Source of the DNA: Sulfolobaceae archaeon
GTDB lineage: Archaea > Thermoproteota > Thermoprotei_A > Sulfolobales > Sulfolobaceae
Length of the DNA stretch: 64,000 nt
Assembly (NCBI GenBank): GCA_028277025.1
Contig: JAPYVG010000003.1
Location: 1 to 64,000, forward strand
Direction: 5' to 3'
How positions within the stretch are numbered: the first letter of the stretch is position 1; the number at the start of each line of letters is the position of its first letter. Shown piece after piece: positions 25,862 to 34,885 of this stretch. The notes beneath the pieces are model-generated. The model was not told the DNA's origin. It worked only from the letters and a program-made list of their open reading frames with translations, and ran no database searches. Made by a program: the position numbers and the translations under genes.

Positions 25862-26701
25862 TTATAAATCTAACCAATTATCAGGTAATTCGTCTTCATT
25901 AAGTTCTCCTTTCTCCCATTTCTCCCTAATCTCTTCAAGTTGCTGTTTCCTCTCCTCATAGATGTCCATAATCATCTCGTATAAGTCCTCATCAACTTTC
26001 TTAATTGCATCTAAGACTCCAGCCTCAATAAATATAGTCATTAACTCAACTGCCGTCTGTAACGAGCTTTGCCAACCTATATCAGTCCTCTGCAATAAGT
26101 CAACCGGTATAGCCTTTCTATAAACGTCCATGTTCTTTGACTCCTCAATTGCTTGCGGTCCCCAATCTGGGAAGGCGTCGGGTTGAATCATGTTAGGAGT
26201 AACCTGGTTTCCAGTAGTTATGACTGTATATAAGACTCTTCTATACGGTGCTAAAATCTCTTTAGCCGAAGGTAACCCAAATTGAACAGCGTACTCCCTA
26301 AGTAACATTATTAGCCCAGCTATCTCGTTATTGAACGGACATCTCATTGAACAGGTGTAACACTGTACACATGCCCAGACTTTCTTATTTACGAATTCCC
26401 ATATCTTGTCCGCCGCATCCCTCATCATGTATTGAATCATTTCCCTAGGCCCGTAATCATAGAACTTAGTTGCAGGGCATCCAGAAGTACAAACGCCACA
26501 ATTTAAACATCCTCTCAAGTATTCATTAAATCTGAAATCTGATTTTACTGCTTCCCAGAACTTCCTCGCTAGTTCTGCATCTTCTGGTGTAAGATTGCTC
26601 TTAAAATTCCTTATTTCCTCTGGTTCTATTTCTTGGTCTGTATAAGCCATGTCCATTACTCTTGGGTCTTCTGGTAGTGGTATAACTTTAGGTGGTGCCA
26701 T
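25862..26701 (-). CDS. hdrC1: sHdr subunit HdrC1 (iron-sulfur protein)
   Basis: 279 residues with two [4Fe-4S] motifs: GCLNCGVCTSGCPATK near residue 62 and WACVQCYTCSMRCPFNN near 110. A long helical C-terminus of about 140 residues rich in Glu/Asp/Lys follows. It is the electron-transfer partner of HdrB1. It follows tusA by 58 bases. Confidence 0.9.
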   Translation of the reverse strand: MAPPKVIPLPEDPRVMDMAYTDQEIEPEEIRNFKSNLTPEDAELARKFWEAVKSDFRFNEYLRGCLNCGVCTSGCPATKFYDYGPREMIQYMMRDAADKIWEFVNKKVWACVQCYTCSMRCPFNNEIAGLIMLLREYAVQFGLPSAKEILAPYRRVLYTVITTGNQVTPNMIQPDAFPDWGPQAIEESKNMDVYRKAIPVDLLQRTDIGWQSSLQTAVELMTIFIEAGVLDAIKKVDEDLYEMIMDIYEERKQQLEEIREKWEKGELNEDELPDNWLDL

Positions 26702-26759
26702 TAAGTAGTTTATATGAAAAGTTACTTATAAATTTTGTTAAAAAAATAATTTATTTCGT

Positions 26760-26999
26760 TTACTTTACTCTTTTAATCAGAATTCTAGTTACTCCTCCCT
26801 CTTGTTTAATGTCAAGTATTTGCTGACCAGTCCTCCTAGCCCATGCCTCAATGTCTGGTTTTGCAGCCGGGTCTGTAGCTAGTACTTCTAATACTTCACC
26901 CACTTGAATTTGCTTTATAGCCTTTGCAGTCTCCATTACTGGACCGGGACAATACATTCCTCTTACGTCCAGGGTTTTTGCGACCTTAACCTCTGCCAT
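26760..26999 (-). CDS. tusA: TusA-family sulfur-carrier protein
   Basis: 79 residues with the TusA signature TLDVRGMYCPGPVMETAKAI; the Cys of CPGP is the persulfide or thiosulfonate carrier. The two-strand two-helix fold is complete, ending GGVTRILIKRVK. It is expected to receive sulfur from a DsrE protein and pass it to sHdr. The ATG at 26999, preceded by GGTGAGGGAG just after the dsrE stop, is chosen over a GTG three codons earlier. Confidence 0.92.
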   Translation of the reverse strand: MAEVKVAKTLDVRGMYCPGPVMETAKAIKQIQVGEVLEVLATDPAAKPDIEAWARRTGQQILDIKQEGGVTRILIKRVK

Positions 27000-27009
27000 C
27001 TCCCTCACC

Positions 27010-27432
27010 TCAGATGAACAATACTATTCCACCTTCAGCTCTATCTAAAAAGGTCGCTACACCTACTACATCGTCTACAAATTCTGCTAGGTCTTCTCTC
27101 TTAATCCCGAAGAATTCCATGGTAGTACTACAAGCGAACACTTTTACTTCTCCTACTTCTTTAGCTTGCTGAATTAATTGATACCACATTGGGTATTTCA
27201 TCTCTTGCATTTTTTTCATCATCATTGGGCCCATTTGCTCATAATTCTTGTCTATGGGGGCTGGCTGATTTTGTAACCCTTGTTTAGTTATGTTCTGTAG
27301 CCCCCAGAAAGTGAAGAATAGATTGACTTCATAACCAGCAGCTGCAGCACCTGACGTTAAAATTCCTACTGGCATTAACTTATCTATTGTCCCGGAGAAC
27401 ACGATTATTGATAACTTTTTACTTTCTCCCAT
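27010..27432 (-). CDS. DsrE2B-like sulfurtransferase
   Basis: About 140 residues of the DsrE/DrsE_2 family: LSIIVFSGTIDKLMPVGILTSGAAAAGYEV at the N-terminus and VFACSTTMEFFGI with the single conserved Cys (C101 counted from the ATG). The central Met/Lys-rich insertion (MGPMMMKKMQEMKY) is typical of the DsrE2 group. The position at the head of the sHdr operon, just before tusA, matches Metallosphaera and Acidithiobacillus clusters. ATG at 27432 is preferred to a TTG at 27444. Confidence 0.8.
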   Translation of the reverse strand: MGESKKLSIIVFSGTIDKLMPVGILTSGAAAAGYEVNLFFTFWGLQNITKQGLQNQPAPIDKNYEQMGPMMMKKMQEMKYPMWYQLIQQAKEVGEVKVFACSTTMEFFGIKREDLAEFVDDVVGVATFLDRAEGGIVLFI

Positions 27433-27641
27433 TTGTATTCCCAATCATAATTTTTAATTAAAATTATTTAAGCTTTCCTCTTATCGATATTAACACAATT
27501 AATGAAAATTATATCTAGTTTATATAATATATATTAAACAAATGATAAAAAATGTATGCGTATTTGACATTATTTCTTATTGTAGATTTGTTTGATAAAA
27601 AATTTAAGTAAGCTGTTTAACATACTTATTGGGAGTTAAAA
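27433..27641. promoter_or_regulatory. Divergent control region of the sHdr and dsrE3A operons
   Basis: This space drives two opposed operons. Toward the sHdr operon, GCTTAAATAATTT on the minus strand (about 27462-27474) is a plausible BRE/TATA set. Toward dsrE3A, AAAAAATTTAAG (about 27597-27608) is a TATA candidate with a GGGAG ribosome site just before the ATG. The sequence TGATAAAAAAT occurs twice, at 27543 and 27593, exactly 50 bases apart, and TTTTAATTAAAA (27452-27463) is a palindrome by the sHdr promoter. These are candidates only in such AT-rich DNA. Confidence 0.5.
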
Positions 27642-28016
27642 ATGAGTGAAGAGAAAAAGAGGGTTTTAATAGTAGTCACTCATGGTCCAGAAGATTTAGA
27701 TAGAACGTATGCGCCATTATTCATGGCTTCAATAGCGGCATCAATGGAATACGAAACTAGCGTATTCTTTATGATCAAAGGGCCTAAATTATTAGATAAG
27801 AAATGGCAAGAAGAAGAGAGAAAGAAGGGAGGAAATCCATTCATACACTTCTTCGATATGGCTAAAGATAATGGTGTTAAAATGTATGTCTGCGTTCAAA
27901 GTCTAAAGGACATGTGCCACATGAGTGAGAATGACGTGGTAGATGGGGTAGAGATTGTTGGAGGGTCAACATTAATAGATTTACTTTTTGATGCGGATAG
28001 AGCATTATTTTTCTGA
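27642..28016 (+). CDS. DsrE3A-like sulfurtransferase
   Basis: 124 residues of the DsrE family starting with [19 protein letters not shown]. Two Cys, C84 and C92 ([12 protein letters not shown]), lie eight residues apart, the spacing I recall for the two Cys of DsrE3A from Metallosphaera cuprina, which mobilises thiosulfate from tetrathionate and passes it to TusA. First gene of an operon reading away from sHdr, followed seven bases later by lpd copy 2. Confidence 0.8.
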   Translation: MSEEKKRVLIVVTHGPEDLDRTYAPLFMASIAASMEYETSVFFMIKGPKLLDKKWQEEERKKGGNPFIHFFDMAKDNGVKMYVCVQSLKDMCHMSENDVVDGVEIVGGSTLIDLLFDADRALFF

Positions 28017-28022
28017 CCAAGA

Positions 28023-29336
28023 ATGGAATATGACGCAGTCATCATAGGCGGCGGTACTGCTGGCTACACTGCTGGGATAGTGTTAGGTAGGAGGGGCAAA
28101 AAGGTAGCTGTAATAGAGAAAAACAAGATAGGAGGGACTTGTGTAAATTACGGTTGTGTCCCAAGTATTTTTCTTTCAGACATCTCTTTTTTATATTCCA
28201 GATTAGGGGAAATAGGAAATTATAAAGGATTAGAAATTACTGTAAAGTTAGGAAATTATTTTAGTAAAAGGGAGGAAATTATAAAATACTTAAATGAGGC
28301 AGGAGAAAAGCTTATTGAAAACGCTGGAGGCGAAATCATTTACGGAGAGGGAAAGATCATTTCGAAGGATGAAGTAGAGGTTAATGGTAAAATCTTAAAG
28401 ACTAGAAATATAATTATCGCTACGGGTTCAAGGCCTAATCCCCCTGAAATAGAAGGGGTTGAAAATGCCATAAGTGAGGACGACGCAATTAGGCTTAATG
28501 AAGTTCCGTCAAGTATGGTTGTTATAGGCGGAGGAGTGGCCGGGACAGAAATAGCCCAAATATTTTCTAGACTAGGTAGTAACGTAACTCTGCTAGCTAA
28601 ATCGAAAGTATTAAAAGAGCTTGAAGAAGATACAAGAAAAATTTTGCTGAATAGTTTAGATTTTGATGGGATTACTGTAGTAGAAAACGTACTAGTTAAG
28701 GAGATTAAAAGAGGGAAAGTAGTAACTAATAAGGGAGATTTTGAAGGAGAAGTCATAGTTTATGCTACTGGTAGAACCCCTAATTACCCTAAGGGATTAG
28801 AGAGGTTAGGAGTTGAAACTACTAAAAATGGAATAACAGTTAATGAAAGGATGGAAACAAACGTTAGAGGCGTTTACGCTATAGGCGATGTAATTGATAA
28901 AGATAAGAGGGTTGCACATCTAGCCTATTTGGAGGCTATTGTAGCTTCATTGAATGTTTTGGGATCCTGCGAGATCATGGACTATTCTGGGATCCCTCAA
29001 GTAATTTATACCGACCCTCAAATAGGAATTGCTGGAAACAAGAACGAGGTAGCGAAATCCGTTAAATTCCCTTATAACGCCAATACTAGAGCTTTAATCA
29101 AAGGATTGAGAGAAGGGTTTGGCTTGATAGGCATGGATAAGAATAACACAATTGTTTACTCTGAGATAATCGGGGATAACGCGGAAGAGTTGATAAGTAT
29201 CATGTCTCTGGCAATTAGGAAAAGGCTAACAATAAGGGATTTAGCATTTACAGCCTTTCCCCACCCGTCATTAAGTGAAATTTTAGTTAATGCGGCAAGA
29301 AGTGAATTTGATTTAGACGTAGACACGTTTAAATGA
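28023..29336 (+). CDS. Dihydrolipoamide dehydrogenase-like flavoprotein (Lpd, copy 2)
   Basis: 437 residues. FAD site AVIIGGGTAGYTAGI, redox pair in GGTCVNYGCVPS, NAD site VVIGGGVAGTEIAQIF, FAD strand YAIGDVI, and C-terminal TAFPHPSLSEIL with catalytic His. Compared with copy 1 it is about 23 residues longer and clearly diverged. Location next to dsrE3A and sHdr suggests it re-oxidises lipoyl-LbpA during sulfur oxidation and delivers electrons to NAD. Confidence 0.87.
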   Translation: MEYDAVIIGGGTAGYTAGIVLGRRGKKVAVIEKNKIGGTCVNYGCVPSIFLSDISFLYSRLGEIGNYKGLEITVKLGNYFSKREEIIKYLNEAGEKLIENAGGEIIYGEGKIISKDEVEVNGKILKTRNIIIATGSRPNPPEIEGVENAISEDDAIRLNEVPSSMVVIGGGVAGTEIAQIFSRLGSNVTLLAKSKVLKELEEDTRKILLNSLDFDGITVVENVLVKEIKRGKVVTNKGDFEGEVIVYATGRTPNYPKGLERLGVETTKNGITVNERMETNVRGVYAIGDVIDKDKRVAHLAYLEAIVASLNVLGSCEIMDYSGIPQVIYTDPQIGIAGNKNEVAKSVKFPYNANTRALIKGLREGFGLIGMDKNNTIVYSEIIGDNAEELISIMSLAIRKRLTIRDLAFTAFPHPSLSEILVNAARSEFDLDVDTFK

Positions 29337-29337
29337 G

Positions 29338-29700
29338 GTGATAAAACTGCTAAAAGACTACTTGGATAAAAAGGGGTTTAAACAAGAAGTAATTTCGGCT
29401 AATGAAGAGAAAATAATTATGGATGACTATGAGTTTGAAATAGTTAAAGAGGGAGACAAGTGGGAGATAAGATTACCAATACCTCTGCCCAAAGGTAACG
29501 AAAGTTTAGATGATTTGATTTCTATGGGAATAAGCTACGCGAGAGCTTCTAGAATTTCACAAGGATTAGGCGCTCCGCTAGCTTATGAACTAAAAGGGAA
29601 CACCGTGTATATATTAAAACTTTTTAATTCAAGGGAGGAATTAGAAGAGAAGTTAGTTAAGGCTTTAGAAGGAATTGAAAGCTTGAGGTACTTCCTATGA
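29338..29700 (+). CDS. Hypothetical protein in the dsrE3A-lpd operon
   Basis: 120 residues from a GTG one base after the lpd stop; its end overlaps the next gene by 4 bases. An alpha/beta protein with a charged N-terminus ([13 protein letters not shown]) and [21 protein letters not shown] near the end; no Cys and no known motif. Tight coupling between lpd and a thioredoxin-like gene suggests a helper of sulfur or lipoyl chemistry. No family recognised. Confidence 0.65.
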   Translation: MIKLLKDYLDKKGFKQEVISANEEKIIMDDYEFEIVKEGDKWEIRLPIPLPKGNESLDDLISMGISYARASRISQGLGAPLAYELKGNTVYILKLFNSREELEEKLVKALEGIESLRYFL

Positions 29701-30245
29701 GTTATGACTCCATTATTTCCCAATATTCCAAATTCATTAAAGGGTTAACAATAGAGGAGTGTAAGTTAACTGATGAGTTTTCGTTTTTAGAAAATGGTAA
29801 TAACGTTATAAAAAGAGATGATTGCGAAAAGCCATTTGTCAAAGTGTCTAAAGGTGAAAGGGCATATTTTATATATTATGGAATACCGTCAGTAAATGAG
29901 TTCTGGCCTTTCTTAAATTCTCTAGTTAGGATAAGTAATAACGCTGTGCAGTTAGAGGAGAAAGAAAAGGAAAGTGTATTAAAGATAAAAGGAAACATAA
30001 AACTTTTCGTTACTCCCGATTGTACTAAATGCCCCATAACCGCGGAACTACTTTACCAGATCCCGGTAATTAATAATAACGTCTTCCTTGAAATAATTGA
30101 CGTTAATGAGTATGAAGAGTTAGGTAAGAAATACCACGTGTTAAGTGTCCCTAAGATAGTTTTAAATGATAAAGTTGAAATACCAGGGGGTTTTCCACCT
30201 CACATTATCTTGAAAATGCTAGTTAAAGGAAGTGAAGGACAGTAA
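29697..30245 (+). CDS. Thioredoxin-like protein with N-terminal extension
   Basis: 182 residues. The C-terminal half (about 100-182) is a thioredoxin/glutaredoxin fold: [18 protein letters not shown] gives the CxxC site and [18 protein letters not shown] the cis-Pro loop and last strands. The first 100 residues hold a less clear alpha/beta segment with two Cys (IEECKLT, RDDCEKP), possibly a degenerate first thioredoxin domain as in archaeal protein disulfide oxidoreductases. It probably reduces or shuttles thiols in the operon's sulfur pathway. Confidence 0.75.
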   Translation: MSYDSIISQYSKFIKGLTIEECKLTDEFSFLENGNNVIKRDDCEKPFVKVSKGERAYFIYYGIPSVNEFWPFLNSLVRISNNAVQLEEKEKESVLKIKGNIKLFVTPDCTKCPITAELLYQIPVINNNVFLEIIDVNEYEELGKKYHVLSVPKIVLNDKVEIPGGFPPHIILKMLVKGSEGQ

Positions 30246-30549
30246 TACCTAGTTCTTTTGCCACTTTTTCTATCTTTTCATCATTAGTCAATAGTTCGGC
30301 CGAGAGCTCTTGTGCAACTAATACCGATTCTGAGTCTGCCTCATCTAGACCTCCTATTTTTACTGGTTTATGGGAATATGCTCTAATCCACACATTTTGG
30401 TCTAATAAATGTGACGGGTTTACCACTCCTTTCTTTAACACTTTAGAAAAAGTTAGAGTAGTTATCACCACTTTTCTGTCACTATAAGCTTTTACTATTT
30501 TGTCAATGTATGGCACTAATTCACTGCTTACAACAATGTATTTTGACAT
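30223..30549 (-). CDS. PIN-like domain protein
   Basis: 108 residues. The C-terminal pattern [37 protein letters not shown] matches the second half of PIN/VapC-type nucleases (acidic DxxS..., the LLTxD strand, then a helix). The N-terminal Asp expected in a first strand ([10 protein letters not shown]) is weak, so activity is uncertain. No antitoxin gene adjoins it. It converges on the thioredoxin-like gene with 23 bases of overlap and is divergent from the repeat-protein gene. Confidence 0.55.
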   Translation of the reverse strand: MSKYIVVSSELVPYIDKIVKAYSDRKVVITTLTFSKVLKKGVVNPSHLLDQNVWIRAYSHKPVKIGGLDEADSESVLVAQELSAELLTNDEKIEKVAKELGITVLHFL

Positions 30550-30599
30550 ACTAAAAAAGTTATTAAAAAGAAACGATTAATAAATTTACGGAGATAAAG

Positions 30600-32045
30600 T
30601 TGGCTCAGGGAATAGAGGATCCATTAGAAAAACTTACGGCACCAGAGAATATAAAGAGAATAACTAAAATAATCGATGCTTTACCTACCGTAGAGAAAGT
30701 AACTGACAAAGTAGTTGAGATGGATAAGAAAGGCCAAATAGATATGTTGATGGGGATGTTAGATCAAGCAATGGGGTTAATTGATGCTGTTCAAAAGGCT
30801 GACCTATTAAACGCAATAATAAGCTTCGGAATGGATCAAGTAACAAAAATACAAGCAATATGGCCAATAATAGAAAAACTAACAAGCGACAAAGCTTTAG
30901 GCCTATTACAATCCCTTGATGTGGATGCGTTACTTTCTGTAGCAGAAAAATCTGTTCCATTATTACAGAAACTCACAAGCGATAAGACAATGAAACTATT
31001 AGAAAACATAGACATAGACGCAACACTAGACGCACTCATAGCACTATCACCAGTAATGAAAAAACTAACAAGCGACAAGGCAATAAAACTACTACAAAGC
31101 CTAGACATTGACTTGTTACTCGATACAACTGAAAAGCTATTACCAACATTGACTAAAACAGCAAATATACTATCAGAAATGCAGAAAAAAGGCCAAATAG
31201 ATACCTTAATAGCTATCTTAGAACAAACAGTAGATCTACTTGATGCTGTTCAAAAGGCTGACCTATTAAACGCAATAATAAGCTTCGGAATGGATCAAGT
31301 AACAAAAATACAAGCAATATGGCCAATAATAGAAAAACTAACAAGCGACAAGGCAATAAAACTACTACAAAGCCTAGACATAGATAGTTTACTTTCTGTT
31401 GCTGAGAAATCCCTACCACTCCTAGAAAAACTCACAAGCGATAAGACAATGAAACTATTAGAAAACATAGACATAGACGCAACACTAGACGCACTCATAG
31501 CACTATCACCAGTAATGAAACAATTAGTATCTCCTAAAGCTATAGGCTTAATACAATCATTAGATATAAATGCACTCCTTACAGTAGCAGAGAAATCAGT
31601 TCCATTACTACAAAAGCTGACAAGCGATAAAACACTTAAGTTGCTAGAAACAATAGACATAGACGCAACACTCAATGCGCTTATTGCGTTATCACCGATG
31701 TTGAAGCAACTCACAAGTGATAGAGCAATAAAGATATTATCGCAACTAGATATTAATTCAATGTTAAGTTTAATGGAGAGATTGGCAGAACTTCAGAAAG
31801 CTGGCGTAATTGATAGGATGATGAAATTATTCGAAGTGTTAGGTGATCCGCAGTTCGTAGACGCATTAGTGATGCTAGGCCAGAAGTTCGGAATGGCATT
31901 AAAGATGTGGGTTAACGAGTTACCCACAGTGAAACCTGTAGGTGCGTTCGGGCTTGTAGGAGCTTTAGGGAATAAGGATACAAGTTATGCATTAGGTGCT
32001 ATGCTAAAGTTAGCAGAAGATTTAGGAAAAGTATTAAGGCAATGA
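30600..32045 (+). CDS. Helical repeat protein with 31-residue repeats (DUF1641-like C-terminus)
   Basis: 481 residues, nearly all helical. Eight 31-residue repeats with consensus [20 protein letters not shown]...: three in tandem (residues 93-185), a spacer, and five more (246-400). The spacer repeats the N-terminal segment ([18 protein letters not shown]). The C-terminal 80 residues ([18 protein letters not shown], then [13 protein letters not shown]) resemble DUF1641 proteins. No Cys, no membrane helix. TTG start with a GGAG site eight bases upstream. Probably a scaffold; the genomic place next to sHdr/lipoate genes suggests a partner in that system. Its 3' end overlaps the convergent HDAC-like gene by 12 bases. 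Confidence 0.7.
   Translation: MAQGIEDPLEKLTAPENIKRITKIIDALPTVEKVTDKVVEMDKKGQIDMLMGMLDQAMGLIDAVQKADLLNAIISFGMDQVTKIQAIWPIIEKLTSDKALGLLQSLDVDALLSVAEKSVPLLQKLTSDKTMKLLENIDIDATLDALIALSPVMKKLTSDKAIKLLQSLDIDLLLDTTEKLLPTLTKTANILSEMQKKGQIDTLIAILEQTVDLLDAVQKADLLNAIISFGMDQVTKIQAIWPIIEKLTSDKAIKLLQSLDIDSLLSVAEKSLPLLEKLTSDKTMKLLENIDIDATLDALIALSPVMKQLVSPKAIGLIQSLDINALLTVAEKSVPLLQKLTSDKTLKLLETIDIDATLNALIALSPMLKQLTSDRAIKILSQLDINSMLSLMERLAELQKAGVIDRMMKLFEVLGDPQFVDALVMLGQKFGMALKMWVNELPTVKPVGAFGLVGALGNKDTSYALGAMLKLAEDLGKVLRQ
30781..30892 (+). repeat. 112-bp direct repeat, first copy (second at 31240-31351)
   Basis: The DNA is identical base for base to 31240-31351, an offset of 459 bases (153 codons). A second identical block with the same offset is 30969-31061 versus 31428-31520 (93 bases, exactly one 31-residue repeat). 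Synonymous positions are also identical, so the duplication is recent or maintained by conversion. Confidence 0.9.
31240..31351 (+). repeat. 112-bp direct repeat, second copy
   Basis: Identical to 30781-30892. It covers the spacer segment and the first codons of repeat 4 of the helical repeat protein. Confidence 0.9.
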
Positions 32046-33044
32046 GAAAAGAAAATTCAATATATTTTTTACCTTATCTAAACTTTCCTTATCACTAACC
32101 GTGGGGGTTTCCAAACTCTCCTTCTTCCCTATAAGTCCTAAAAGAAAGCTCACCATACATTCTGGAGCCATCTTACCATACCCTCCACCCCCATAAGATA
32201 TTACCCTAATTCCCCTTGAAAGCCTCCTAACCTTTAATCCTAATAGATTATACGAATTACATGTAAGGTTTAGTGATTTTAACCCATCGTCTTTATGTCC
32301 ATCAACCCCGGCAACAACTATAATATAAGATGGAGAAAAACCTTCAACTTTATCCAAAATTTTAAGGACTAATTCAAAAGCGTCATCACCTACACCTAAT
32401 GGTAAGCCGACGTTATAATTTAATCCCCTACCATCCCCAATACCTCTTTCCTCTAATTTCCCAGTACCTGGGAAGAACTTACCGTCATATGCAAAGATGT
32501 TTATTTTAAGGATAGGCTTATCGTAAAGATAATCCATTAAACCGTTACCGTGGTGTGCATCAACATCTATTATTGCAACCCTTTCTCCTCTTTTTAACAG
32601 TTGTATAGCAAGATATGCTACATCGTTTATAGGACAAAAACCCATGGGCTTAGAATAAAAAGCGTGATGGAAACCCCCTAATGGGATGTAAATTTTAGGA
32701 ATAAATTGGGAGAACTTCAATGCGGTCTTGGTAGCACCAAGTACTAGTAATACATCGTTAAAAATCCCAGGGTAATGAACAGTATCTCCACCATCTAAAA
32801 ATCCTATATACGGTAAATCACTTACAAACTTTAACTTCTGTATGTACTCTTTACTATGTATCTCGTATAAGTCCTCTTCACTTGCACTATCGGGTTTTAT
32901 TTCTATGAACTGGAGTTTTTTCCTCGCTATCTCAATAAACCTATTAATTCTCTCCTTGGAAATATCCCTAATCATGGGGTGGGAAAAAGAGATCTCTCTA
33001 AACCTCTCGTCCCAAATAATCCCTAATAATTCTTCTGAGCTCAA
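32034..33044 (-). CDS. Histone-deacetylase-family (AcuC/HDAC-like) deacylase
   Basis: 336 residues of the arginase/HDAC fold. Catalytic and zinc residues are all present: GGFHHAFYS (tandem His), [11 protein letters not shown] (zinc Asp and His), [11 protein letters not shown] (third zinc ligand) and SYGGGGYGK (catalytic Tyr). Family members remove acyl groups from lysine side chains or polyamines. It is the last gene of the second lipoate operon, starting from a TTG inside the end of the M23-like gene (47-base overlap). A role in removing lipoyl, octanoyl or another acyl group from LbpA is an inference from this place; protein deacetylation is the default alternative. Confidence 0.82.
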   Translation of the reverse strand: MSSEELLGIIWDERFREISFSHPMIRDISKERINRFIEIARKKLQFIEIKPDSASEEDLYEIHSKEYIQKLKFVSDLPYIGFLDGGDTVHYPGIFNDVLLVLGATKTALKFSQFIPKIYIPLGGFHHAFYSKPMGFCPINDVAYLAIQLLKRGERVAIIDVDAHHGNGLMDYLYDKPILKINIFAYDGKFFPGTGKLEERGIGDGRGLNYNVGLPLGVGDDAFELVLKILDKVEGFSPSYIIVVAGVDGHKDDGLKSLNLTCNSYNLLGLKVRRLSRGIRVISYGGGGYGKMAPECMVSFLLGLIGKKESLETPTVSDKESLDKVKNILNFLFSLP

Positions 33045-33834
33045 CTATATCACCTATTTTACCATTATATTTTCTAAAAAACCTTATCCTTGGATAGCCT
33101 TTATATGAAAGGACTGACTCAAAAAACGGCTTACTACCGCAAACGGGTTTATTTTCTAAGACCTTAAATGACGAGTTAGTCTCCCAACCTCTTATTAACC
33201 CTTTCTTACCTTCAAACATTACCAGATTTTTTCTCCTCACTTTATAAGGAACACCTAACTTTATCCCCATAAACTCCAGTTTTCCATCCCACCCTCCAAT
33301 AATACCACCATAACAAGCGTAAGGATAACTAGTATTTAACAAACCACCACAACAACCAACGCCATTAAAACCACCGGCGGTTGCGTAATCTACAATCTCG
33401 ACATCAAAATAGTTCTCAGCGATTTTAACAACTCTTCCTACCTTTGACTCTCTATAATCCTTTATTCTAGGGAATCTGATTGAAATACCCTCAACGTGAG
33501 CGTGTAGAAAGTCTCCACCAGTATAAGGGGAATTAACAAAATATCCTAAAGTCTCTCCCTTACAAACTCTCTCTCCTTCACCTTTTATCGGTTCTACATG
33601 TAGGATCTTTATTAACTTACCATTACTTTCTAGGAGGATTAGATAATCATAAGGCTCAGTAGCATACTTATTAGGCCTACCAACGACAAATTTCTCAACC
33701 TTAACAATTTTCCCTTCAAAAGGCGAGTAAAAAGTCTTCATATCTGGCGAGCTCAAATCAATAGCCTTAACCCTAACATGAGAAGAAAAACCGCTAGAGA
33801 AAAAGCTAATTAAAGAACTTTTCTTAATGAACAT
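32998..33834 (-). CDS. M23-peptidase-like (duplicated hybrid motif) protein in lipoate operon
   Basis: 278 residues. The N-terminal half looks like the M23/lysostaphin barrel: FYSPFEGKIVKVEKF, a strand LIKILHVEP, the turn ERVCKGETLGYF and FLHAHVEG in place of the HxH zinc motif. The second half is Cys- and Gly-rich (GVGCCGGLLN, YACYGGIIGG, KPVCGSK), which is unusual. No signal peptide, so wall hydrolysis is unlikely. The same fold underlies lipoyl and biotin carriers. Its ATG overlaps the end of the upstream radical SAM gene by 11 bases. Function unknown; a lipoate-linked carrier or maturase is possible. Confidence 0.6.
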   Translation of the reverse strand: MFIKKSSLISFFSSGFSSHVRVKAIDLSSPDMKTFYSPFEGKIVKVEKFVVGRPNKYATEPYDYLILLESNGKLIKILHVEPIKGEGERVCKGETLGYFVNSPYTGGDFLHAHVEGISIRFPRIKDYRESKVGRVVKIAENYFDVEIVDYATAGGFNGVGCCGGLLNTSYPYACYGGIIGGWDGKLEFMGIKLGVPYKVRRKNLVMFEGKKGLIRGWETNSSFKVLENKPVCGSKPFFESVLSYKGYPRIRFFRKYNGKIGDIVELRRIIRDYLGREV

Positions 33835-34885
33835 CTTTAAGTAATACCCTAACTACATTATCTAATTTAGATTGTTTTAACGCCCTTATTGCTTGCTCCC
33901 TTGAGGGATACCAAGGAATATTCCTCAACACCATAGTAGGTCTCTCATTTGAGTAAGGCCTATTACACCCCGGACACCCAGAAGTCATAAACGCTGGTGC
34001 TATATCATCTATTGTTAAATCCGTAGGAAGATCTATATCTATTAACTTTCCATCTTCATCAAATTTAAACGCTGAATAGTCTACTAGGTCATTCTCTATT
34101 AACCATCTAGCTAACTGCATTCTTCTATATACATTAACCGGGGCTGGTTTTCTCTTTTCCATGAATGTCCCTTGTTCCGGATAGAAGGCGAAGAGCGTTA
34201 TTTTAGCACCTCTAGTATGCGCGTACCACATTATGTCTACCGCCTCCTTCTCAGTCTCACCTAACCCTATTATTAAATGGATTCCAGCATTACCCTTCCC
34301 GAAAACTTCAACAGCCTCATCTATACCCTTCAAATACCTATCCCAACTGTGCATGCTTCTGATCTTTTTGCCTCTAGTCTCTTCGAAAACCCTCTTACTT
34401 GCCGCATCAATAGCTACATCTACCATATCTCCTCCAGCTTTTCTCATCTCGATTAAATGGTGCTTAAACGTATAAGTCGGTGTTATTAACTCAGATATCG
34501 AAAGTTCTATTCCCGCCTCCCTAATCCTCCTAGTAATCTCTATTGAATCTTGTGCAGCCCTCGGATGAGCTAACTGGCCAACACATATCCTCTGTAACCC
34601 ATATTTGGGGTCACCTTGTCTTTCCTTTATCTTCTTGATTACATCATCTAGTCTCCTTAAAGGCCATTCTACCCTAATTAACGTCTTACATTCCGGGCCT
34701 TGTGCTACCTCCCTTGCTTGTCCACAGTAAGCACAGTTCGCCTTACAACCATCCGGATAGTATTGCAACAAGTTTATTGTAGTGTTTAACGCATTATGTA
34801 AAAAAACTCCTGGACTGAAACCTAAAACCATATCTGCTCCAAAACTCAACCTAACCCAATCCGGACTACTCACAAGCCTTAACAC
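33824..34885 (-). CDS. Radical SAM lipoyl synthase component, GCPxCxRPY type (copy 2)
   Basis: 353 residues. The radical SAM motif is DGCKANCAYCGQAREV near residue 47, with HLIIGLGETEKEAV, LFAFYPEQGT and C-terminal TSGCPGCNRPYSNERPT. It is longer at the N-terminus than copy 1 and looks like the canonical form. With the adjacent small radical SAM protein it should insert the two sulfurs of lipoate into protein-bound octanoyl-lysine. GTG start directly after the upstream stop, with a strong GGGGTGG site. Confidence 0.8.
   Translation of the reverse strand: MLRLVSSPDWVRLSFGADMVLGFSPGVFLHNALNTTINLLQYYPDGCKANCAYCGQAREVAQGPECKTLIRVEWPLRRLDDVIKKIKERQGDPKYGLQRICVGQLAHPRAAQDSIEITRRIREAGIELSISELITPTYTFKHHLIEMRKAGGDMVDVAIDAASKRVFEETRGKKIRSMHSWDRYLKGIDEAVEVFGKGNAGIHLIIGLGETEKEAVDIMWYAHTRGAKITLFAFYPEQGTFMEKRKPAPVNVYRRMQLARWLIENDLVDYSAFKFDEDGKLIDIDLPTDLTIDDIAPAFMTSGCPGCNRPYSNERPTMVLRNIPWYPSREQAIRALKQSKLDNVVRVLLKDVH

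Noticed and set aside
27543..27603. TGATAAAAAAT repeated twice 50 bases apart as an operator pair
   Set aside because: Too AT-rich to be distinguished from chance; listed only as part of the control region.
30223..30549. VapBC toxin-antitoxin module
   Set aside because: Only a PIN-like protein with weak catalytic pattern is present; no antitoxin gene adjoins it.
30685..31714. Several minus-strand open frames rich in Leu/Ser
   Set aside because: They are mirror frames of the repeat protein and repeat with it; no independent coding signal.
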